Counted from the stretch's first letter, positions 51,740 through 61,179 are shown. The stretch: DNA of 64,000 nucleotides from Ferrimonas sp. YFM (GCF_030296015.1 NZ_AP027368.1:1550001-1614000), one strand, 5' to 3'. Notes: generated from the letters alone by a model not told the origin. A program made the numbers and translations.

Positions 51740-53400
51740 CGCCCTGCCTGCTGATCCCCCATTACAATCACAGCAAACAGCTGCCACCGGTGCTGGATTC
51801 CCTCGAGGGCCATGGCATCGACTGTGTGCTGGTGGACGACGGCTCGACCGAGGAACACCGTCAGGCGTTGGCGGCAATGATCTGCGACCGCCCCTGGGTC
51901 AAGCTGGTTCAGCGACCACAGAACGGCGGTAAAGGGGCCGCGGTCAAGACCGGCTTGCACTGGGCGTTCGAGCAGGGGTACAGCCACGCGATTCAGGTGG
52001 ATGCCGATGGCCAGCACGACCTGGGCGATCTTCCGGAGTTGTTGGCGCTGTGCCAGGCTCATCCCCAGGCGCTGATCACCGGCATTCCCCGTTATGATGA
52101 TTCAGTGCCTCGCCACCGCTATTGGGCCAGGTATCTGACCCATGTCTGGGTCTGGATCGAGACCCTGAGCCTGGAGCTCAAAGACACCATGTGCGGCTTC
52201 AGGGTCTACCCACTGGCTTCTGTGGTCGAGGTGCTGCGCAGCCAGAAGCTGGGGGACCGGATGGATTTCGATCCGGAGATCATGGTGCGCATGCACTGGC
52301 AGGGGGTTCCCTTTATTCAGCGCCCCACCAAGGTGATCTACCCGGAGCAGGGGCTGTCTCATTTCCGTGCCCTGCAAGACAACTGGCTGATCAGCAAGAT
52401 GCATACCCGTCTGGTGTTTGGCATGCTGTGGCGCGCGCCCAAGTTGTTGCTGCGCAAAGGCCGCAGCCGCCACTGGAGCAAGGCCTCTGAGCGTGGCGCC
52501 ATGTGGGGACTGAAGACTCTGCTGTGGCTCTATCGCCATGGTGGCCGCTGGCTGTGTCAGGGGTTTCTGCCCCTGCTGATTGGCTACTTTTACCTGACCG
52601 GGACTCAGGCCAGAAGCGCCTCCAGAGACTTCCTCTACCGCGTGGCCAAGGCCAAGCAGGGACCACAGGCACCCAGGCCGGGCCACTGGCAAAGCTACCG
52701 CCATTTCCTGAATTTCGGCCAGGCTGCCCTGGCCAAGCTGGACGCCTGGAGCGGAAGGCTGGATGTGGGGCCTGCTCAGTTCCCCAACCGACATCTGCTG
52801 GTGGAGCTGTTTGAGCAGCGCCGGGGAGCGGTGATTCTGACCGCCCATTTCGGCAATATCGAGATATTCCGGGCGGCGGCAGAGAGTCAGTTTAAACCCA
52901 GAATCAATGTGCTGGCCCTGACCAGTCATGCGGCCAAGTTCAACGCCATTCTCAAGGAGCTTAATCCGGAATCCCAGGTTGAGCTGCTTCAGGTGGACGA
53001 TCTTGGTGTGGAGACCGCCATGCTGCTGCAGGAGCGGGTCTCCAACGGTGAGCTGGTGATCATCGCCGGCGATAGAACCTCGGCCAGCAACTTTGGCCGA
53101 GTCCACTATGCGCCCTTCCTCGGGGCGCCGGCACCCTTCTCGGTGGGGCCCTATGTGCTCGCGTCCGTGCTGGAGTGCCCGGTCTACCTGATGTTGGGGC
53201 TGCCCACCCCCGAGCTTCATATGGAGAAGCTGTCAGATTCGCTCAAGGGACCGAGAAAAGAGCGGCAGGCGCAGATTGGCCGCTGCATAGACGACTATGC
53301 CGCCCGACTGGAGCGTGAGGTGCTCAAGCACCCGCTCCACTGGTTCAACTTTTATGATTTCTGGCTGCGGGATGATGCCCTGCAGCTGGATAAGGATTGA
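51736..53400 (+). CDS. Bifunctional glycosyltransferase family 2 / LpxL-type acyltransferase
   Basis: The 554-residue fusion starts with a GT2 domain (about 1-240; DDGS at 34-37 and the DADGQHD metal site at 89-95) and continues, after a hydrophobic linker near 265-290, with a lauroyl-acyltransferase-like domain (about 310-545; HFGNIE at 371-376 with the HxxxxE catalytic pair). It occupies the apeJ position. It could both glycosylate and acylate the lipid anchor of the polyene. ATGA overlap with apeI. Confidence 0.87.
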   Translation: MTPCLLIPHYNHSKQLPPVLDSLEGHGIDCVLVDDGSTEEHRQALAAMICDRPWVKLVQRPQNGGKGAAVKTGLHWAFEQGYSHAIQVDADGQHDLGDLPELLALCQAHPQALITGIPRYDDSVPRHRYWARYLTHVWVWIETLSLELKDTMCGFRVYPLASVVEVLRSQKLGDRMDFDPEIMVRMHWQGVPFIQRPTKVIYPEQGLSHFRALQDNWLISKMHTRLVFGMLWRAPKLLLRKGRSRHWSKASERGAMWGLKTLLWLYRHGGRWLCQGFLPLLIGYFYLTGTQARSASRDFLYRVAKAKQGPQAPRPGHWQSYRHFLNFGQAALAKLDAWSGRLDVGPAQFPNRHLLVELFEQRRGAVILTAHFGNIEIFRAAAESQFKPRINVLALTSHAAKFNAILKELNPESQVELLQVDDLGVETAMLLQERVSNGELVIIAGDRTSASNFGRVHYAPFLGAPAPFSVGPYVLASVLECPVYLMLGLPTPELHMEKLSDSLKGPRKERQAQIGRCIDDYAARLEREVLKHPLHWFNFYDFWLRDDALQLDKD

Positions 53401-53402
53401 TC

Positions 53403-54956
53403 ATGGAACAGCAGACGACCTCCACCCTGGAGAGCGGAATCATTACCCTGGGCGAGAGTGCTCTGACCATAGAGCAGGTGAACGCCATTGCCGATGGCGC
53501 CAAGGTTCGCCTGAGCGACAGCGAGCAAGTCATTGGTCGCTTGCAGCGCAGCGCCGATCTGCTGGATACCCTGCTGAAGCAGGACGGTGAGATCTACGGC
53601 GTGACCACCGGCTACGGCGATTCCTGCACCGTATCCATTCCCGACCATCTGGTGGAGGAGCTGCCCCTTCATCTGACCCGTTTCCACGGCTGTGGCCTGG
53701 GGCGTTATCTGGATCTCAGACAGGGCAGGGCGGTGCTGGCGGCGCGTATGGCGTCCCTGGTGATTGGCCGTTCCGGGGTCAGTGTGGCCCTGCTGCAACG
53801 CATGGTGGACCTGCTCAACCATGACATCATCCCCCGCATCCCGGAGGAGGGTTCGGTGGGGGCCAGTGGCGATCTGACGCCACTGTCCTACATCGGAGCC
53901 GTGCTGGTAGGGGAGCGCGAGGTTTATTACCGCGGCGAGGTGCGGGAAACCCAGGACGTCTACGCCGAACTGGGCTGGCAGCCCCTGGTGCTGCGTCCCA
54001 AGGAGGGCCTGGCGTTGATGAACGGCACCGCGGTGATGACCGCCCTGGCCTGTGATGCCTTCGCCCGTGCCGAGTATCTCAGTCGCCTGTGTGCCCGTAT
54101 GACGGCGCTGTGTTCCATTGCGCTTAAGGGCAACCCCTATCACTTTGACCCCCTGCTGTTTCAGGCCAAGCCTCACCCAGGTCAGGCGGAAGTGGCTCAC
54201 TGGATCTACCAGGATCTCGGCGGTAATGATGGCAACCCCAACCCGCCACGGTTGCAGGACAGGTATTCCCTGCGCTGTGCTCCCCATGTGATTGGTGTGC
54301 TGGCGGACGCCCTGCCGTTTTTGCGGCAGACCATCGAAACCGAGCTCAACAGTGCCAACGACAACCCCATCATCGATGGCGAAGCGGGCCGAATTCTCCA
54401 CGGTGGCCACTTTTACGGCGGTCACATCGCCTTTGCCATGGACAGCCTGAAGAATGCGGTGGCCAACCTGGCGGATCTGATGGATCGGCAGTTGGCTCAT
54501 CTGGTGGACACCAAGTTCAATAACGGCCTGCCCCGCAACCTGTCCGCTTCGACCGGCGATAGGGCGGCCATCAATCATGGCTTCAAGGCGGTGCAGATTG
54601 GCGCGTCCGCCTGGACCGCCGAAGCGCTGAAGCAGACCATGCCAGCCTCGGTGTTCAGCCGCTCCACCGAGTGCCATAACCAGGACAAGGTCAGTATGGG
54701 CACCATCTCGGCCAGGGATGCCCTGAGGGTGCTGACCCTCACCGAGCAGGTGGCCTCGGCGTTGCTGCTGGCCAGCTATCAGGCGGTGTGCCTGCGTCGC
54801 CGTCTTGACGGCGACCTGCCTCTGACCTGTGGCGTTACCGCCCTGATGGAGCAACTGGCTCAGGAGTTTGATCTGGTGATTGAGGATCGCCCCCTGGAGC
54901 ACAGCCTGCGTCAGACGGCCAGCCAGATTCAGCAGCAGTACTGGCGGGTGCCCTGA
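53403..54956 (+). CDS. Aromatic amino-acid ammonia-lyase of the aryl polyene cluster
   Basis: The 517-residue MIO enzyme has the self-cyclising Ala154-Ser155-Gly156 in GSVGASGDLTPLSY, the catalytic Tyr65 in IYGVTTGYG, and NSANDNPIID. It is of histidine ammonia-lyase ancestry, but the selectivity pair, Ser-His in HAL and His-Leu in bacterial TAL, reads Phe94-His95. In the cluster it would make a cinnamate or coumarate starter from Phe or Tyr. Not every APE locus has such a gene. ATG 53403 follows AAGGA. Confidence 0.85.
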   Translation: MEQQTTSTLESGIITLGESALTIEQVNAIADGAKVRLSDSEQVIGRLQRSADLLDTLLKQDGEIYGVTTGYGDSCTVSIPDHLVEELPLHLTRFHGCGLGRYLDLRQGRAVLAARMASLVIGRSGVSVALLQRMVDLLNHDIIPRIPEEGSVGASGDLTPLSYIGAVLVGEREVYYRGEVRETQDVYAELGWQPLVLRPKEGLALMNGTAVMTALACDAFARAEYLSRLCARMTALCSIALKGNPYHFDPLLFQAKPHPGQAEVAHWIYQDLGGNDGNPNPPRLQDRYSLRCAPHVIGVLADALPFLRQTIETELNSANDNPIIDGEAGRILHGGHFYGGHIAFAMDSLKNAVANLADLMDRQLAHLVDTKFNNGLPRNLSASTGDRAAINHGFKAVQIGASAWTAEALKQTMPASVFSRSTECHNQDKVSMGTISARDALRVLTLTEQVASALLLASYQAVCLRRRLDGDLPLTCGVTALMEQLAQEFDLVIEDRPLEHSLRQTASQIQQQYWRVP

Positions 54957-55378
54957 TGAGTGGCTTGCCTTCTGCGATGGTCAGGGTGGAGGTGCCCTTT
55001 CACGACTGTGATCCCATGGGGATCACCTGGCACGGCAACTATCTGCGCTATTTCGAGCTGGCTCGCTGCGCCTTGCTGGATTCGTTCCAGTACAACTACC
55101 GGCAGATGGAGGAGTCGGGCTACCGCTGGCCCATCATCGATCTCAAGGTGCGCTACCCCCAGCCATCGACCTTCGAGCAGAAGCTTGAGGTCCATGCTGA
55201 GCTGGTGGAGTGGGAGCAGCGCCTGAAGATTCGCTACAAGGTTCTGGATGCCGACAGCGGTCGCCGCCTGGTCAAGGGGGAGACGGTGCAGGTGGCGGTG
55301 CACAATGAAACCGGTGAGATGTGTCTGGTGTCGCCCCAGGTATTACGAGAGAGGTTGTCTCCATGGCTCGATGGTTGA
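54956..55378 (+). CDS. Acyl-CoA/ACP thioesterase, 4HBT family
   Basis: The 140-residue hotdog thioesterase has FHDCDPMGITWHGNYLRYFE, with the catalytic Asp in the DxDPMG motif typical of 4-hydroxybenzoyl-CoA thioesterase relatives. It may release or edit the acyl chains of the pathway (apeK place). ATG overlaps the lyase stop (TGATG). Confidence 0.85.
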   Translation: MSGLPSAMVRVEVPFHDCDPMGITWHGNYLRYFELARCALLDSFQYNYRQMEESGYRWPIIDLKVRYPQPSTFEQKLEVHAELVEWEQRLKIRYKVLDADSGRRLVKGETVQVAVHNETGEMCLVSPQVLRERLSPWLDG

Positions 55379-55926
55379 TGCTGTTTCTGTTGCTGGCCCC
55401 CTCAGCCAGGGCTCTGGATCTGGGGGCATTGCAACGCCTGCTGGATACCGAGCAGCCGGTTCGGGGTCATTTCCAGCAATCCAAGACTCTGGCTTTTCTC
55501 TCCAAACCCATGGTGAGCGAAGGGGCCTACCTGATGGCGCCCGGGTTGGGATTGATCTGGGACCAGGCCACACCCTGGCCTCAGGAGATGATTCTCAGCC
55601 AGGGAAAGTTAACCATGGATGGCGAGACGGTAGAGATGCAGGCGGGGCCCTTCGCTCCGGTGATTGCGGCCTTGATGCAGGGGCAGCTGGAGACCCTCAG
55701 GGAACACTTTACCCTGGCCGGAGAGGGCAGCCTGGAAAGCTGGCGCCTCCATCTGGTGCCCAGGGCTGAACCAATGATCCAGCTGTTCAGTGCCATTGAG
55801 ATTCGCGGTGAGCAGCAGCGGGTTCTCGGGCTCACCCTGACCGACACCGCCGCCCAACCCACTGAGATTCGTTTCAGCGACATCCATTTCGGTGAACTGA
55901 AGGAGGATGAGCGTGCTCGCTTCTGA
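55363..55926 (+). CDS. LolA-like outer-membrane carrier protein of the aryl polyene cluster
   Basis: The 187-residue protein has a signal peptide (cleavage after SARA) and LolA-like blocks RGHFQQSKTLAFLSKPMVSE and a glutamine-rich core. It is quite different from the housekeeping LolA at 26754. Such copies accompany APE clusters and probably carry the aryl polyene lipid, not lipoproteins, across the periplasm. AGAGAGG precedes ATG 55363, inside the thioesterase end. Confidence 0.83.
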   Translation: MARWLMLFLLLAPSARALDLGALQRLLDTEQPVRGHFQQSKTLAFLSKPMVSEGAYLMAPGLGLIWDQATPWPQEMILSQGKLTMDGETVEMQAGPFAPVIAALMQGQLETLREHFTLAGEGSLESWRLHLVPRAEPMIQLFSAIEIRGEQQRVLGLTLTDTAAQPTEIRFSDIHFGELKEDERARF

Positions 55927-58225
55927 GCGAACTCACCTCTCCACAGGCCGGGGCTGGATGCTCTGGCTGGGCTTACTGCTGCTGCTGTTCTCGGCGGCGG
56001 CCGTTCGCCTGGAATTCCGCCTCCCCAGGCTGGACACGGAGATCACCGCCCTGTTGCCCAGCGCCGATGACTCCAGCCCGGCCACCCAAGTGCTGGAGCA
56101 GATGGCGGCGTCCGGCGCCAATACCCTGTTCCTGATGCTGGAGGGTACCGACACCGCACAAACGCGCCAGGCCCTGGAGACACTGGTTCCGTCATTGGAG
56201 CGGGCCGGACTCACTTTGGTGGCCCCGGGCAGTGAGCAGCAGCTTGCCCTGGGAAAGGCACTGTTTCCCTATCGGTTTGGTCTGCTCAGTGACCAGGCCC
56301 GCACCAGGCTCAATCAGGACGATCCCCAGCTGTGGCTCAAGCCTCTGCTGCGTGCCCTGGCGACGCCAGGAACCACACCGGCGGCGGGTCTGATCAGTCA
56401 GGACCCCCTGCTGTTGTTCCCTGACTACCTCTCCTCGCTGGCGGGATCCCAGGGCAACTGGCATCCGGGCCCCCTGGCCCTGGAGAGGCCCTGGGAGGAC
56501 AGGCAACTGTTGCTGAGCCAGTGGCAGGTTGAGGGCAGCGCCTTTGACATGGGGCGGCAACAGAGCGTGCTCGACCAACTGGCCCAATTTGAATCGGCGA
56601 ACCCGCAGATCCGCCTTAGCCGTGTCGGTGTGTTGTTCCACGCCGCCGAGGCGGCCCGCTCGGCCCGTCAAGAGATGACCTGGCTGGGCAGCGCCTCACT
56701 ACTCATGGTGGTGCTGCTCTCCTGGTTGGCGTTCCGGCGCCTGATGCCTCTGGCCTGGTTGCTGCTGGTGGTGGGCTCGAGCATGTCGGTGGGGGTTCTC
56801 GCCTGCCTGTTGCTGCTGGGCGAACTGCATGCCATCACCCTGGTGTTTGGCACCACCTTAGTCGGTGTGGCGGTGGACTATACCCTGCATCTGAGCTGCC
56901 ACGGTGCCGGTAACAGTCGCCGGGCGGCATCGATGCTGCGCCGTCCCATGGCTCTGGCCCTGATCAGCTCCTGCCTGGCCTACCTGGTGATGCTGTTGCT
57001 GCCCTTCCCCGGCCTGAAGCAGATGGCGGTGTTCTCTGTGGCCGGTCTGTGCTGGGCCTTTGTGACGGTTCAGTGGATGCCCGCAATGGGGTTTGATTCC
57101 CCCAGCCTGGCACCAGGGCTGGTGCCCAGGGCCGGCGCCCTGGCGCACGCCACCCGCCGCCTGACCGGTTCGACCCTGTTCTGGGCACCCCTGCTGGCGC
57201 TGACGTTGACCGGGCTCAGCCGCCTCGGGGTGGACGACGATATTCGTCATCTTCAGCACAGTGATCCCCAGCTGTTGTCTCAGCAGGACAGGGTGCAGAC
57301 CCTGCTGTCTCAGCCGGACCAGAGTCGCATGTTGCTGGTGGAAGGGGCGACGGCAGAGCAGGTTCTTCAGATTGAAGAGGCACTGAACACCAGGCTGGAT
57401 ACGCTGGTGACCTCCGGGGCTTTGACCGGATACCGGGGGGTGTCCGCGTCCTTGCCCTCCCTGGCCCGGCAGAGGAGTGACCGGCAACTGCTGGCTCGGC
57501 GTTATCAGGACCCCGGGTTGGTGGCGATGATGCAGGGGATGGGGTTTGATCCCAAGATGTTGCCCCGGCTGTCTCAGGCCATTGAGCAGGCTCCGCTGCT
57601 GACTCCGGAACGCTGGTTGTCTCACGACGCCCTGGCGCCGCTGCAGATGCAGTGGCTGGGGCAGGGTGAGCAGGGCTGGCGGACTGTGGTGCTGCTTGAG
57701 GGTGTGCGTGACCTGGATGCCCTGAAGTCGCTGGCAGATGGCCGGGAGGTTCAGTACCTGGACAGGGTGGAGGACCTCAGTCAGTTTATGGCGCACTACC
57801 GGCTGGCATTGTCTGTGGTGATGGGGCTGATTCTGTTGGCGGCACTGCTGTTGGTGAGTCGCAGCTATGGCTTGGGAGCCGGGGTGCGCATTGTGGCAGC
57901 GCCAACGGTGTCGGCGCTCCTGGTTCTGGCGCTGTGGGGGCTGCTGGGAACCCCTGTCAACCTGTTTCACATGCTGGGTTTGCTGCTGATGTTTGGCATC
58001 GCCCTGGATCAATCCCTGTTTCTGGCGACCTGCGGGCCAGGTGAGCTGGGGCGCTGTGCCCTGGCCATCGGCCTGAGCGTGGTGTCCACCGTTGCCGCCT
58101 TCGGCATGCTGGGCCTGTCCCAGACGCCCGCCCTGGCGGCCTTCGGCCAAAGCCTGAGCCTTGGGTTACTGGCGGCCCTGGTGCTTTCCACCTTGGCCCT
58201 GACAAACGACAAGAAGGACAGTTAA
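55913..58225 (+). CDS. MMPL/RND-family exporter of the aryl polyene cluster
   Basis: About 770 residues with an N-terminal helix, a periplasmic domain, five helices (about 255-400), a second periplasmic domain and five more helices (about 630-765): the MMPL plan. The motif GTTLVGVAVDYTLHL carries the proton-relay Asp, and GIALDQSLFLA is its C-terminal counterpart. It probably extracts the finished lipid from the inner membrane and passes it to the LolA-like carrier. GTG 55913 lies 6 nt after AGGAGG; ATG 55907 directly abuts that site and is less likely. Confidence 0.87.
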   Translation: MLASERTHLSTGRGWMLWLGLLLLLFSAAAVRLEFRLPRLDTEITALLPSADDSSPATQVLEQMAASGANTLFLMLEGTDTAQTRQALETLVPSLERAGLTLVAPGSEQQLALGKALFPYRFGLLSDQARTRLNQDDPQLWLKPLLRALATPGTTPAAGLISQDPLLLFPDYLSSLAGSQGNWHPGPLALERPWEDRQLLLSQWQVEGSAFDMGRQQSVLDQLAQFESANPQIRLSRVGVLFHAAEAARSARQEMTWLGSASLLMVVLLSWLAFRRLMPLAWLLLVVGSSMSVGVLACLLLLGELHAITLVFGTTLVGVAVDYTLHLSCHGAGNSRRAASMLRRPMALALISSCLAYLVMLLLPFPGLKQMAVFSVAGLCWAFVTVQWMPAMGFDSPSLAPGLVPRAGALAHATRRLTGSTLFWAPLLALTLTGLSRLGVDDDIRHLQHSDPQLLSQQDRVQTLLSQPDQSRMLLVEGATAEQVLQIEEALNTRLDTLVTSGALTGYRGVSASLPSLARQRSDRQLLARRYQDPGLVAMMQGMGFDPKMLPRLSQAIEQAPLLTPERWLSHDALAPLQMQWLGQGEQGWRTVVLLEGVRDLDALKSLADGREVQYLDRVEDLSQFMAHYRLALSVVMGLILLAALLLVSRSYGLGAGVRIVAAPTVSALLVLALWGLLGTPVNLFHMLGLLLMFGIALDQSLFLATCGPGELGRCALAIGLSVVSTVAAFGMLGLSQTPALAAFGQSLSLGLLAALVLSTLALTNDKKDS

Positions 58226-58227
58226 CG

Positions 58228-59445
58228 ATGCACACGGAGAAGCGCACCCTGGTGGTGATCGGTGCCGGCCCCTCCGGCGCCCTGGTGAGCGCCCTGATGA
58301 AGCAGCAGGGGCGCGATGTGGTGGTGCTGGAGCGGGATCAGTTTCCCCGGTTCTCCATCGGAGAGAGCCTGCTTCCCCAATGCATGGCCTTTATGGAACA
58401 GGCGGGCTTACTGGGCGCGGTGGAGCAGGGGGGCTATCAGCATAAGAACGGCGCGGCCTTTGCCTGGGGCGATCGCTACACCGAGTTCGATTTCCGCGAG
58501 AAGTTCTCTGCGGGCCCCGGCACCACCTACCAGGTGCCCAGGGCCGACTTCGACAAGCGCCTTGCCGACGCCGCTGAGGCTCAGGGGGTGGAGATTCGTT
58601 ATGGTCACACCCTGGTGGATGTGACCCTGGAGCAGCAGGGAGCCAGCCTGGTGGTTGAGGCTGATGGCCAGAGGTATCGCATTGAGTGCGATTTCGTTCT
58701 GGATGCCAGCGGTTTTGGCCGTGTGCTGCCCAGGCTGCTTGATCTCGAGCGACCCTCAGACTTTCCGTCGCGACGGGCCATCTTCACCCACATCCAGGAC
58801 AACGCCGACGGCCGCTTTGATCGCAACAAAATTCTGATTACTGTCCACCCCGAGCACCAGGATCTGTGGTTCTGGCTGATCCCCTTCTCCGACGGTCGCG
58901 CTTCGGTCGGCGTGGTGGGGGAGGAGCACTTCTTCAAAGAGGGGGTGCCCTGGGAGGAACAACTCAAGGCTTGGGTGGCGGCGACACCCAGCCTGGCCTT
59001 GGTACTGGCCGACAGTCAGTTCGACCGTCCGGTTCAGAGCCTCAAGGGCTATTCGGCCGACGTCACCACCCTGGCAGACCGGCGTTTTGCGCTCCTGGGC
59101 AACGCCGGTGAGTTCCTCGACCCCGTATTCTCCTCCGGCGTCACCATCGCCATGAAGTCTGCGGTGCTGGCCGCCCAGGTGCTGGGAGAACAACTGGACG
59201 GCCGCAGCGTAGACTGGCAACAGCGGTATGCCCGGCCGCTTCAGCAAGGGGTCAACACCTTCAAGACCTACGTCAAAGCCTGGTATCGGGGGGATTTTCA
59301 GACGTTGATGTTCCACCCCAACCCCAACCAGGAGATCCGTGATATGGTCAGTGCCATTCTTGCCGGCTACGCCTGGGACCGGGAAAACCCTCTGGTTCGC
59401 GAGAGTGAGCGTCGTCTGACGGCCTTGGTGGAGTTGTGTCGATGA
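58228..59445 (+). CDS. FAD-dependent halogenase/monooxygenase-like protein of the aryl polyene cluster
   Basis: The 405-residue flavoprotein has the FAD site GAGPSG (12-17), RFSIGESLLP, and GNAGEFLDPVFSSGV (291-305). WFWLIP (214-219) fits the WxWxIP signature of flavin-dependent halogenases, and K73 in HKNGAAFAWG fits the region of their catalytic Lys. It may therefore halogenate the aryl head; some relatives with the same fold are hydroxylases or reductases without halogenase activity, so the reaction is unproven. Gap of 2 bases from the exporter, ATGA overlap with the next gene. Confidence 0.78.
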   Translation: MHTEKRTLVVIGAGPSGALVSALMKQQGRDVVVLERDQFPRFSIGESLLPQCMAFMEQAGLLGAVEQGGYQHKNGAAFAWGDRYTEFDFREKFSAGPGTTYQVPRADFDKRLADAAEAQGVEIRYGHTLVDVTLEQQGASLVVEADGQRYRIECDFVLDASGFGRVLPRLLDLERPSDFPSRRAIFTHIQDNADGRFDRNKILITVHPEHQDLWFWLIPFSDGRASVGVVGEEHFFKEGVPWEEQLKAWVAATPSLALVLADSQFDRPVQSLKGYSADVTTLADRRFALLGNAGEFLDPVFSSGVTIAMKSAVLAAQVLGEQLDGRSVDWQQRYARPLQQGVNTFKTYVKAWYRGDFQTLMFHPNPNQEIRDMVSAILAGYAWDRENPLVRESERRLTALVELCR

Positions 59446-59999
59446 AGCAGACTCTGGTGCTGTTGATGGCCCTGCTCCTGAACGGGTGCGCCTTGCTCAA
59501 GGGGGAGACCTGCCCCTACCTGGCACCAGGGGTTGGTTATTGTCTGTTGTCGCCCACAGAGGTGGCGAGTCAGAGGCAGATTGAGAAGATCGCCATCGAG
59601 ATACCGGGCGCGCCGAAAATGACGCTCCACGGTGTACGTGAAAACACCCCGGGAACCATGGTGCTGGCGGCCACCGGAGCCGCTGGCCAGATCAGCTTGT
59701 CAGTGAAGTGGGACGGCCAGCAGTTGGCCTCCCAAAGCAGTGGTTTGCCGGACTCCCTAGACCCGGCCTGGTTGCTGGCCCTGGTTCAGCTGAGCGAAGC
59801 CCCCCTTGCCGAGGTGGAGACGGCCCTCAGCGGGGCGGGTTTGACCGAAAGCAGCAGCGGCGAGCTGAGGCAGCGTGAGTTATGGCAGGGCAGTGAACGG
59901 CTGATGACCCTGAGTCACTCTCACGACTACACCCGGGTAGAGCACCACAGGTATGGACTGACTATGACCATCACTACTTTGAGTCGGGAGGCACTGTGA
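59442..59999 (+). CDS. DUF3261 lipoprotein of the aryl polyene cluster
   Basis: The 185-residue protein has a lipoprotein signal with lipobox LNGC (Cys16) and a DUF3261 domain. By analogy with LolB, a lipoprotein acceptor in the outer membrane for the cargo of the LolA-like protein is a reasonable inference. ATG 59442 has the ATGA overlap with the preceding stop. Confidence 0.78.
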   Translation: MKQTLVLLMALLLNGCALLKGETCPYLAPGVGYCLLSPTEVASQRQIEKIAIEIPGAPKMTLHGVRENTPGTMVLAATGAAGQISLSVKWDGQQLASQSSGLPDSLDPAWLLALVQLSEAPLAEVETALSGAGLTESSSGELRQRELWQGSERLMTLSHSHDYTRVEHHRYGLTMTITTLSREAL

Positions 60000-61177
60000 A
60001 CAGCTATCGATTGAGTGCTCCGGCTCTCTTTACTTCCCTTGGGCTGGATGTCCAGTCTCTGGTGGACCGGGTGCTTGGCAGCCGCCAGCCCGTCATGACC
60101 GCATCGGACAGCTTCAGCGGGGAGCGCAGTTATGTGGTGGGCCAGGCGCCGGCCCTGGAGACGCCCCTTCCGCAGCCACTGGCCCACTGGGATTGCCGGA
60201 ACAACCGCATGCTGGCGGCCTGTTGCGATCAGATCTCTTCCCAGATAGAGGCGCTGAAGACCCAGTACGGCAATGACGCCATTGCGGTGATTCTGGGCAC
60301 CTCGACCTCGGGCATCGAGGAGTATGAACTGACCCTTGCCGAGGAGCAGGCCGGTCAGTCGGTGCGCGACTACCACTACCGAAAACAGGAGATGGGCACC
60401 GCCGCCCTGTTTGTGGCAGAGCGGTTTGAACTCCAGGGCTGTGCCTACACGGTGTCGACGGCCTGCTCGTCGGCCGCGAAGGCGATGGCTTCTGCCGCCA
60501 GGCTGCTGGATGCTGGCCTGGCCGATGCGGTGATCTGTGGCGGAAGTGACAGCCTGTGCAGGCTGACCGTCAATGGTTTTGATGCCCTGGAGTCCTACTC
60601 AGACAACCAGTGTTCGCCGTTAACCCAGGGGCGCGATGGCATCAACATCGGCGAAGCCGCGGTGCTGTTTGTGATGACCCGAGAGCCCGGAGGCATTCGC
60701 CTGACCGGGACCGGCGAGAGCAGTGATGCCCACCATGTATCGGCTCCCCACCCGGAGGGCCGGGGCGCCGAAGCCGCGATGCGTCAGGCGCTGCAATCAG
60801 CCTCCCTGCAGCCTGAGCAGCTGGATTACATCAATCTCCATGGCACCGGCACCCCACTGAATGACAAGATGGAGTGCGCCGCCATCGAGCGTGTGTGTGG
60901 CGACAGGGTACCGGTGAGCAGCACCAAGACGCTGACCGGACATACCCTGGGAGTCGCGGGTGCCTTGGAAGCCGCCCTGTGCTGGGGCCTGCTCAGTGAC
61001 TGTAACCCTGAACGCAAGCTGCCGCCTCAGTTGCTGTTTGGGGAGAAGGATGCCGAATTGGCTCAGGTTCGTCTGGCCGATGAGCAGGACAGGTTGCCTG
61101 CAGGCGGCCGCATTTTAAGTAACTCTTTTGCCTTTGGTGGCAGCAACATAGCCCTTATATTGGAGCGAGAAAGCTAA
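59996..61177 (+). CDS. apeO: Beta-ketoacyl-ACP synthase, ApeO type
   Basis: The 393-residue condensing enzyme has the full thiolase-fold triad: Cys157 in STACSSAAKAM, His282 in LHGTGTPLND and His316 in KTLTGHTLG. In the studied APE system the matching enzyme forms a heterodimer with the chain-length-factor-like ApeC. The start is GTG 59996, with GTGA overlap. Confidence 0.88.
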   Translation: MNSYRLSAPALFTSLGLDVQSLVDRVLGSRQPVMTASDSFSGERSYVVGQAPALETPLPQPLAHWDCRNNRMLAACCDQISSQIEALKTQYGNDAIAVILGTSTSGIEEYELTLAEEQAGQSVRDYHYRKQEMGTAALFVAERFELQGCAYTVSTACSSAAKAMASAARLLDAGLADAVICGGSDSLCRLTVNGFDALESYSDNQCSPLTQGRDGINIGEAAVLFVMTREPGGIRLTGTGESSDAHHVSAPHPEGRGAEAAMRQALQSASLQPEQLDYINLHGTGTPLNDKMECAAIERVCGDRVPVSSTKTLTGHTLGVAGALEAALCWGLLSDCNPERKLPPQLLFGEKDAELAQVRLADEQDRLPAGGRILSNSFAFGGSNIALILERES

Positions 61178-61179
61178 TC

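Noticed and set aside
53352-54902. A 516-codon minus-strand open frame opposite the ammonia-lyase gene
   Set aside because: Antisense shadow of a conserved MIO enzyme.
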